Below, piece by piece: positions 56,029-64,000 of a stretch of DNA of 64,000 nt. Position numbers and translations under genes: made by a program. The notes under the pieces were generated by a model, which searched no databases, had not been told where the DNA came from, and saw only the letters and a program-made list of their open reading frames with translations. Origin of the DNA: Tetradesmus obliquus (taxonomy: Eukaryota; Chlorophyta; Chlorophyceae; Sphaeropleales; Scenedesmaceae). The stretch covers positions 7,998,001-8,062,000 of the forward strand of contig CP126193.1 in assembly GCA_030272155.1 (NCBI GenBank). Direction: 5' to 3'. Each line of letters starts with the position of its first letter. The first letter of the stretch is position 1.

Positions 56029-57540
56029 GCAGAGCAGCAGCAAGCAGGGGAGCAGCAGCCGGACCAGCAGCCAGCAGCAGCAGCAGGGTCACCGCAGCCA
56101 GCGGCAGCAGGCAGCAGCAGCAGCAGCAGCAGTGGGGGCCATGGTGGTGTGGGTGGCCGCAACATCAACGTGAGTGGGGCCACGCAGCAAGTGGTGACAC
56201 TTGATGGCGGTGATGCGTCCTGGCTGGCTGGCGCTGTGCGCAGCTGCATCATGCATGGCATGATGGCAGCAGGCTGCGCCTGCATCACACGGCTGCCAGC
56301 TCACTGCCTGCAGCAGCCATGCAGACTGCTGCTCACCGCCACCACCTCCATAGGTGCTGCGCTCACCCTCACCGCCCTCCCTGCCCTGCTGCTGCTGCTG
56401 CTGTTTCCTGCCCCCCCACCCCACCCCCACCCACCACCACCACCACACCACCAGGTGTATGCGGGCATGATGGCGCTGGCCCTGGCCGCCACCATCGCCC
56501 ACCTGGGCAGCAGCATAGCGCAGCTGGCGGGCGCACCCAGCCAGGCGCTGAGCGCCATCACGGCGCTGTCGCTGGCGGCTGCTAGTGCGGCGCCGCGGCT
56601 GCTGGCGCCCCTGGCCGCCTCGGGCGAGGGCCTGGCGCTGATGCTGATGCAGGTGGGAGGCCTGAGGGGGGAGGGGGGTGGGAGGGCAGCACACAGCACC
56701 GCAGGCGGGCAAGGAGCTGGCACCACAATAGCCAAGCACCTGCATGCAGCAGCATGTTTCCTTTGCTGCAACTCCTGTGCCATGTGCCATGTGCCATGCT
56801 TCATGCGCTCCTGCTGCAGGTGTTCTTTGCCGCTGTTGGCAGCAGCGCGGACATCCGGCTGGTGCTGGCCACGGCCCCTGTGCTGTTTGCGTGGAGCGCG
56901 CTGGCGCTGGGCGCGCACCTGGGCCTGCTGCTGGGGCTGGGCCGGCTGGCTGGCTTCAGCCGCAAGGAGCTGCTGCTGGCCAGCAACGCCAACATAGGAG
57001 GTGAGGGCGGGCCGGGGGGGCAGGGGGAGGCAGGCAGCACTGGCAGCACTGGCATGGTGGCTGTGGCAGGCACACGTTATATACATAGAGATCACAATTG
57101 CGTTATCATAATGCTGTGTGCATGATGCTGTGTGCTGCGGCTGGCCAGGCCTGGTCATGCAGCAGCAGCTCACGGCTGGCAGGGTGCCTGGGGCTGCTGG
57201 TGCAGTGTGTGCAGGTCACGCTGCAGCACGCAGCAGCTGTCCTTGCTGCAGCATCGTGCTCCACTTGCTCCCCTCAGCAGCAGCGCAGGACAGGGCCGTA
57301 GTGCAGGCAAGCCCTCACCCTGCTCCACCCAAGTCACCTTGCTGCTGCCTGCCGCTGCTGCTGCCACACATCCCCCCCCCCTGCCCCCCAGGCCCCTCCA
57401 CTGTGGCAGGCATGGCCGCGGCCAAGGGCTGGCCGGGTCTGCTGGTGCCTGCGGTGCTGGTGAGCAGCCTGGGCTACGGCCTGGGCAGCGCGGTGGGGCT
57501 GGGGCTGGGCGGCAGCGTGCTGCGCGCGCTGTGCGTGTGA
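54581..57540 (+). CDS. DUF819 (YjcL-like) multi-pass membrane protein, 6 exons
   Basis: CDS is join(54581..54968,55319..55611,55870..56169,56455..56652,56820..57000,57392..57540), 502 residues, all phases closing. Residues 1 to about 60 are rich in R, H, S and Q without acidic residues, like a plastid transit peptide. DUF819 blocks follow in order. These are ANAGYMPPHPAEADTVFKFL with PLLLLGANMR, then LTARHIGGAVNYM, then FGAGLAADDLILTLYF. After them come VFFAAVGSSADIRLVLATAP, LLLASNANIGG|GPSTVAGMAAAKGW, and VLVSSLGYGLGSAVGLGLG. The SNANIGGPSTVAGMA motif is the family hallmark, and the exon 5/6 splice rebuilds it exactly. A poly-Q/poly-S insertion lies in exon 3. The family is thought to be transporter-like, with unknown substrate. 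Plants have chloroplast homologues; the plastid location here is inference. Intron 1 holds poly-G and CAG runs. Confidence 0.88.
54973..55071 (+). repeat. Poly-G run plus (CAG)n in DUF819 intron 1
   Basis: An almost pure G run of about 25 bases directly follows the exon 1 donor (GGGTGAAGGGG). After a short spacer comes a (CAG)14-15 tract. Both are intronic. Confidence 0.85.
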
Positions 57541-58816
57541 TGCGCGGGCGGGGTGACGCCCCAGGGGCAGCCCAGCGGTGCAGTATGGTGAGGTGTGCGG
57601 CCGCTGGCGATGCATTTGCCTCATCAGATGAGTCATCAGGTGGTGTGTGGCAGGTGCAGTCCCACAGCAGCCGGCAGCAGGCTGGCTTGGCCTGGCAGGC
57701 GGCTGGGGAGGCGGGCTGCAGGCGGCAGCTGCGGGTGGCCGTGGCGCCCTGGGGGGGCTTGCAGCTGCCGAGGGCTCTGCAACCCTGTGGCACAACCCCA
57801 AGCCAATGTGTGCGTGACAAACCTCAGTCAATTTGCATTGCTTGCGTGACGTGGTGCAGCGGCAGCAGCAGCGGCAGCCTGGTGATTTGAAAGTGTTTCA
57901 GTTTCTTTGCGCAGTGTCAGCATCTGGCGCGCCACATACAGTGCTGCTCAGGGCAGCCAATCTGCCAGGTGCTCCAGTGAGATTCAGGGCGGTCCATCAT
58001 GAGTCAGCAGCAGCAGCGCATGGCATGTGGTGGGCAGCCGCATGGGTGGCCTCGGGCGGCTCTGCCTGGCCGTGGATGGAACATTTTGTGTGTGATGTTT
58101 TCGGTGTACTGCACTCTGCCCTGAGGGCTGTGCATGGTAGTGGATGGCATATGTTCTGTGATGGGCCCTTTGGGAAGTCCTCCCTAGTATGGCTGCGGTG
58201 CCGTGCATGCAATTGCTTGCTGGCTGTAAAGCGTTCATGCAGGCATGCGACAATTAGCGGAGGTACGTGCGCTCACGGGCTGGTCAGCAGCAACAAACGT
58301 GCGTACACAAGGGGAACCGGTGCAAGCACGCGTGCCAGGGCCGGAAGTGAACCAAGATATCATGCATCATTCTGCAAAAGAAGCTAACATACTTCAAGCC
58401 CTCGCATGCAGCTCGGGACAACGCGTCACCGGGGCACTTTGGCGTGGTCTCACTCATCTTCAGGCAGAACATCACCTGTTATTCACATAGCAGAAGTAGC
58501 CCAGAAGCCAGACGCGCCATGACAGCAAGCAAAGGACATTGTTGGTGGCTAATCACACAGACATTGTTGTTGAGCATTGATCCGTTTCTTTTACCAGCAC
58601 GCAGCACACTGAAATTCCGCTGCATCGACCGCAACGTGGCCTTGAATGTGCTTATATAAGTTACTATACTGTGTATACGAGGTCCTTTGCTGCTGTACAG
58701 CCTTGTCCGCTTCAACACCCGTTCCCGGCCTGCAGCAGCAGCAGCCCTCAGGCAGCCGCATCTACATGTCGGCAGTTAACTAGATACATTGATTAAATTT
58801 GCGCGCTTTCCGGAGG
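57541..58816. other. Intergenic, DUF819 3' UTR to proline-rich protein promoter
   Basis: About 1.3 kb between two plus-strand genes. A TGTAA at about 58225 could end the DUF819 transcript. No exon, RNA gene or transposon is supportable. Confidence 0.4.
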
Positions 58817-61255
58817 ATGAGGGGTCGCAGATCAGCAGCAGGGCTGCTGCTGTGCCACCTGCTGCTGCTCTCGCAGCTCAGCATCGGCCTGGCGCAGGAG
58901 CTTGTAACGGAAACCATGCAGGAGGCTGTAGCAAGATCACAACAAACAGTAGAAGGCGGCAACAGCAACAGTGCACAGCAGCAGCAGCAGCAGCAAGTAC
59001 AGCAGCAGCTACAGCAGCAGGGGCAGCAACAGCAGCAAGAAGCCTCAGTACAACCTAGCGGCCAGTACACAGCAGACCCCGACTGCAGGGGGCCCCTAGC
59101 CCGCACCAACCCCAACTGCGGCTTCTGGCCCTGGCCCAAGCCACGCCGCTCACCACGCCCCGGTGGCGGTGGGGGCGGCACGCCCGGGCCGCTGCCCCCA
59201 GGCACCCCGCCCGCGCCGCCGCCCCCGCCTGATGGCAACGGTGGCGGTGATGGCGTGTTTAGCGTGCTGGCCAACAACCTGGTGGGCGACACTGACGCGT
59301 GTGAGCCCGCGGGCATCCGCAGCCTGGGCATCAACGTGAAGAGCAACGTGATGACGCTGCCGGGGGTGCGCGCGGCCAGCCTGGTGGTGGACGTGACCTG
59401 CACGCCAGGCCAGGGAGGCTCGGTGAGCGGCTCGATGAGGGGAGGGGGGAGGGGGTGCTGTGCAGGCCTGCGCAGCAGGGTGGCAGGTCATGGTTGTATA
59501 CAGCTGCATGTACGCGGGTGGCGCTGGGGAGGCAGTCAAGGTACACACAGAGCAGCATGTGCTGCTGCGCCTGAGCTTGCCATTGCTGCTGCGCCATCCG
59601 ACAACAGCGCTATATCCGCATGCCCTCTGCAGTGAGCGCTGTGCCTTGCGCCCAGCTGCCGAGCCGCATCCTTTTGCGCTGCATGTGCATGTGGCCACTG
59701 CGTGCCTGCTGCGCGTGTGGCATACTGCAGCGCGGCAGCATATGGCCACACTTGGAAGCCAGCAGCTGCAGCAGCAGCAACAGCACTGGCAGCAGCTGGC
59801 GATGAGTGAGATCGCGAGATCGTATACTGCAGCGAAGGGCAGAGGCAGCAGCAACAGCGCACCTGCTTGCAGCGCATGCGGTGTGCAGATGTGCCTCGCA
59901 TTCCATATGTGTGCACTCACGCAGATCAGTCCCTCACGCCACCTGCTGCTGTCGCCGCTGCTGTCTCCGCCGCTGCTGCAGGGTGCGCGCTACCTGGCTC
60001 GCATCAGCTACAGCGGCACCCCTGATGCCAAGGCCTGGCTGGACACAGCCATCCCGCGCCTCTCACCTTGCTGCCTCTGGGAGCTGCTCTGCGCCAGCTT
60101 CCGCAGCGCCACCAGCAGGAGGCAGCGCATCAGCGACGCCAAGTTCTGCAAAACCTCAACAGACACGGGCTGCAGCAGCGGAGGCGGAGGCACCTGCCCG
60201 CCGCCCAGCCCCTGCCCCGCAGGCCCGCCAGGCAGCAGCCCCTGCCCGCGCCCCCCGCCGCCGCCACCCTGCCCACGCTGCCCACCCAGCGGGCCCACCA
60301 CCCGCAGCCCACCGCCGCCGCCGCCCCGCGCCTGCCCCTCGCCCAGCCCCTGCCCGGCCTGCTCCTGCGCGCCGCCGCCGCCCCCGCCGCCGCCCCCACC
60401 GCCGCGCACGCCTCCTCCTCCCATCAGCCAGCAGTGCACGGACTACCTGAGCACCACGGCCAACAACCTGGTGGTGTGGGGCGACGGGCGCGACCCTGCC
60501 AACGCGGTGTGGACGGTCAACCCTGCCGGGCAGGGCAGCTGCCAGAGCAGCCCCGTGCGCGTGCGCGTGTACCCCACGCAGGCGGCGTGCACGCAGGCCA
60601 CCAGCCTGGCGATTGAGGTGACTGGGCTGGTGTTCATGCAGTGCTTCACGTACGACGTGCTGAGCAGCGTGCCCATCGTGGGCCCCGAGGTGCTGCTGGA
60701 GCCCACAGGGTTCAGGGGGGAGCTGCGCCTGACGCAGCTGCAGTTTGACATCGTGGCGCCAGTGGAGGACTGCACGCAGGTGCGCTGATAAGGATGGGGG
60801 GGCGGGCTGCTGTTGTTGCGAGAGGAGTGCTGGCTTGCCTGCGGCGCAAGTGGGCGCAGATGCTGAATATTGTGAGCGGCAGGGCAGTGGTGCTTGTCTG
60901 CAGTGCTGCAGCAGCTGCGGCATCATCATGCATTGTGTGGCCTGATTACTGTCTCCAGTGTATTAGCCTGGCCTGCTGCTGCAGCTGCACCTTCCACCAC
61001 GCGCTGCTCATGCGCTGCCCCGCTGCATCTGCCGTTCTGCATCCGCAGCTGCTGACGCTCAACGTGCAGAACAGCCGCGGCGTCACGCGCAGCATCACGC
61101 TGCCGTGCATCCCCGACAACACGCAGCCCTACGACTTCCCGCCCGGCACCATCCTGTACCCCGACGCGCGGCAGCGCGTGTTCTTCACGGGCATGTCCAA
61201 CCAGCACGTGATCAGCGTGCGCCGCATCTACTACGAGGTCACGCTCTTCGGCTGA
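58817..61255 (+). CDS. Secreted proline-rich (pherophorin-like) extracellular protein, 3 exons
   Basis: CDS is join(58817..59422,59982..60779,61049..61255), 536 residues, phase 0 junctions. Residues 1-27 are a signal peptide ending SIGLAQ. A poly-Q stretch, then a basic/Gly-Pro linker, precede a globular domain (VLANNLVGDTDACEP to KFCKTSTDTGC). A hydroxyproline-type spacer follows, dominated by PPPPP, PSPCP and CPRCPP. A second Cys-containing domain starts YLSTTANNLVVWGDG and runs to the end (RRIYYEVTLFG). Two globular domains separated by a poly-proline rod is the layout of volvocalean pherophorins and other wall HRGPs. I do not see the standard pherophorin cysteine pattern clearly, so the family call is by architecture. 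The shared NNLV opening hints that the two domains are related. The start is the ATG nearest the signal peptide. Confidence 0.7.
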
Positions 61256-61815
61256 GCACGCGCGGCGCGCTGCGGCGCGCTGCGGCGGTTGAGGCACGCT
61301 GGCGCCAGGTGCAGCCAGCAGACGCCAGCACCAGCAGAAGCAGCAGTGGGAGCAGCAGCGGCAGCAGCAGCAGCCGCAGCTGCCGCCGCAGGAGGCGCGT
61401 GTTACGTTTTCCTGCAAGCAGCTGCGGGCTGCCTGGCTTTCTGCCTGGCTTGCTGCCTGGCTTGCTCGGTGGCGGCGCACAGCAGGTTGCTGCAGATGCT
61501 GTGCAGCCCTGCCTGTGACCCAGACACTAGTTTAAATTTCAAACATCTCTCTAAGTGTATTCAAGCGCTTGCTGTGAATGCGGCGCCCATTCAGCCGCTG
61601 GCGCATCGATCACGCCAGCGTGCGTTCATTGTTTGGCCGCCGGTTCGCGCAGCTCTCAGGCGTGTGGCGTGAAGTGCTGCAGCGCAGCAGGCGCCGCGTC
61701 TCTGTCTGTCTTGCCTGGCAATAGGCATTTTGCGGTTTGCAACGGCAGTAAAATATGTCGGCTCTGTTGCAGGGTGCCCTGCAGCGCCGTGTGTTCTGAC
61801 AAGGTGTTCCGACGA

Positions 61816-61820
61816 TGTAA
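61816..61820 (+). promoter_or_regulatory. Candidate TGTAA polyadenylation signal
   Basis: TGTAA is the usual polyadenylation signal of this algal group. This one lies 561 bases after the stop of the proline-rich protein gene in AT-richer sequence (GATGTAAATATTC). Short motifs of this kind also occur by chance. Confidence 0.35.
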
Positions 61821-63483
61821 ATATTCGTGATCTGGCAAGAATGTTGAAATTTGTGGCGCTTCTGGTACAGCCCTGTGTGTTGAGTAGTGGTGGGCCGTCG
61901 CTGCATGCTGCCGCCTGATGCCCTGCCCAAGCTGAGCACGTGCAGCGGCTGCAGCCGTGTGGGGCGGGTCCTGGGCGTAGGCCGTTCTGTCTGATTTGTT
62001 TGAACGCTCGTGCATTCGGTCCGCATTGTGTGATTGTTGTGCCACCACAGCAGGCACAGCGCGCTCAAATGCGATGGCACACGAGCACAGCACGCACACG
62101 CCTGCTGTACCTTGATGTTGTGTTCCATTGTGTTCGTTCCTTGCCGTGGCTGTGCACTACGCCCTGCAGCTGCACACAGCCTCCAGTTGACTGGTGCTGC
62201 AGCGCCAACCAGCAACTGCAGTAGCATCTGGGCCTTGCTCACCAAGTCCCAAACGACACGCCATTCCATCATGATTTGCATTCTGTGGCTGCACCAGCGC
62301 ATGGCACAACGAGGCTGCGGCCAGCAAGCATGTTGTGCATCAGGCCAACCCAGCTCCCCAGAACAAGACTCGCAAATTTTTGCGAATAGTAGCTTGCACT
62401 TTCGTCGTGGGAAGCACCTTTGCGGCTGCTGCTGACTGCGTTGAGCAGCCTCCATGCTGCGCGCCTGTTGTGCGCAAACACTAGCTAGTTTGTACTATGC
62501 ATAGTATTCATATGACTCTATTAACGTTGCCCGTGACCTTGAATTGCCAGACCACCGGCACTGCTTTCAACCTTTTTCCTGTGGCGCTGCACTCCAGTTG
62601 GGCACCATGCACGTTATCATTTGATGCGCAGATGTCCACACCTGCCGTGGCATTGCATGCTGAGAGGCACCATGCTGGCTTTGAGCGCACCACGTGCTTG
62701 GCGCACACCCATTGCATGGCGTATGGTGTTGGCGCTGATGGCGGCAGCTGCAGCTGCAGCGGTCAGCAAGGACGTCTCACCACGGCAGCCGATGCGCATG
62801 CGGCAGCTCTGCAGGGCTGCACAGGCGGGCCTGCCCTCAGGGCTAGTAGCTTGCTGCTCATTCACCATGGTTGTGTAATTCCGCGATTCCTACACTACTA
62901 AACCCATGTGACAGTCACCTTCCCAACTTAGGAATTGAATTGGGTGTCCCAGTCCTTGGTTGAGTGGAGTACTTACATAGTATGTAACGCAACGTAGCAG
63001 TCAAGTAATTTATTACTGAATGATGTATGTGCCTGCACAGGCTGGACAGGGCACCTGTCCCACTGGGACTCCCAGTCGGACCAGTGACTGGCAGCCCACA
63101 CAGCTGGCGGCAGCGCTACAGGTGTGGCATCTGCAGGCCGCTGACAGCGAGACACACATGCTTGGCTGGCAATGTACTACACATACACGTGCACATCATT
63201 GGTGCACGCCAGAAGTGAAACAACAGCCTCTTCTTACACAATCCAGCATCAGCACACACAGGCCGCTCACAAAACGGCACACTGCGCATGCTTGCCTTTG
63301 CACAAAGCAGCTGTTGGCTCGAAGCAGTTGGCTCCAGACAACAAACAGCGCTACCCAGCGACTCTGCAAAGCAATGTCCGAGAGGCACTGCTTCTGCTGG
63401 CATCTGAGCATCAGCATCACACCAGCAACATTGCCACCCCCAAGCCCCCTCCTGAAGCAAAGGCACATGCCTTGTACGGTCCC

Positions 63484-63527
63484 GTGAGGGGCACTGCTGT
63501 ATCGGGTGAGGGGCACTGCTGTATCGG
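63484..63527. repeat. 22-bp direct duplication
   Basis: Two adjacent copies starting GTGAGGGGCACTGCTGTATC at 63484 and 63506. The copies are identical. No gene context is recognisable. Confidence 0.9.
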
Positions 63528-64000
63528 GTGCTTTCATGCATTGCCGAGCAAGCCAGTGGTTGCCCAGCAGCTAACCCGCAAACCCCTGCTCCACCCAGAC
63601 ATCGCAACTGGCACAACAAAGCATTCCTCAACCACTGCGCTGAACAATTGCAATCTCTCTGTCAACAGCACCATGGCAGTCATGTCAAAGTCAGCAGACT
63701 GCGCACCCTCCAGTGCAACATGTTAGGCGTCTCAAGTCCTCAAACAGCTGCCATGTACTGACCAGCGGTGCTGGCCCAACGGTTGTCATACGCTGGGGTC
63801 ATGAAATGTCACACGTTGGCGCAACCTTGCTACGCAAGATGTGCAGCAAAATGGCGTCACGTGCATGTTGGACACCAAATGATACCCCAACAGAATGAAA
63901 TCTTGCTTGCAACTATGCCAGCTGTAGCTGATAGCCGCTGCAGTACTCGGCTCACACGGCATCGCACTCAAGCATGCACAGGAGCCCGGCTGCGCCACCT

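Larger units (their letters stand above)
61256..64000. other. Right end of window: no recognisable gene
   Basis: About 2.7 kb. The first part should be the 3' UTR of the proline-rich protein; TGTAA at 61816-61820 is a candidate signal. The remaining open frames on both strands lack domains and exon structure. A 22-bp direct duplication lies at 63484-63527. Confidence 0.4.

Overview
The window is nuclear DNA from a green alga (Chlorophyta), most likely of the Sphaeropleales/Chlamydomonadales type. The evidence is intron-rich genes with short GT-AG (occasionally GC-AG) introns, GC-rich codons, pervasive CAG/CTG repeats that encode poly-Q, poly-S and poly-A, a flagellar gene (DRC3), a SWEET transporter, plastid-type transit peptides and a proline-rich extracellular-matrix protein. 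There are no bacterial operons, CRISPR arrays, rRNA or convincing tRNA genes. All gene models are hand-spliced from the sequence; for nearly all of them exon phases close exactly.

Layout, left to right: a SWEET sugar transporter (-, 492-2155) is divergent from an ARP8-type actin-related protein (+, 2684-6755). Then come a plastid-type FHA-domain protein (+, 7400-8864), a ~2.2 kb stretch with no recognisable gene, and a small glycine-rich hydrophilic protein with a TATA box (+, 11051-11752). A 1430-residue protein with 24 CCHC zinc knuckles in four six-knuckle modules (-, 13050-17576) is divergent from dynein regulatory complex subunit 3 (+, 18430-22379). An uncharacterised LPAA-type helical-repeat protein follows (+, 23086-25277).

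The middle is a 15-exon RIC1 homologue (-, 26005-35585), divergent from a small Sel1-like protein (+, 36148-36848). From 38.7 to 54.1 kb everything recognisable is on the minus strand: a secreted propeller-like protein, MED21, ATG12, a 20-exon ABCF3/GCN20-type ATPase (42699-51941) and the tiny assembly factor SDHAF1. SDHAF1 is divergent from a DUF819 membrane protein (+, 54581-57540), followed by a secreted proline-rich, pherophorin-like protein (+, 58817-61255). The last 2.7 kb holds no gene I can recognise.

The genes are functionally unrelated housekeeping, trafficking, ciliary and wall genes, as expected for a eukaryotic chromosome. The most unusual items are the 24-knuckle protein, a 45-copy C-rich minisatellite filling one ABCF3 intron, a 29-bp repeat that quadruplicates a splice donor in the same gene, overlapping perfect palindromes in another of its introns, and the habitual use of C-homopolymers or CTG repeats directly against 3' splice sites.
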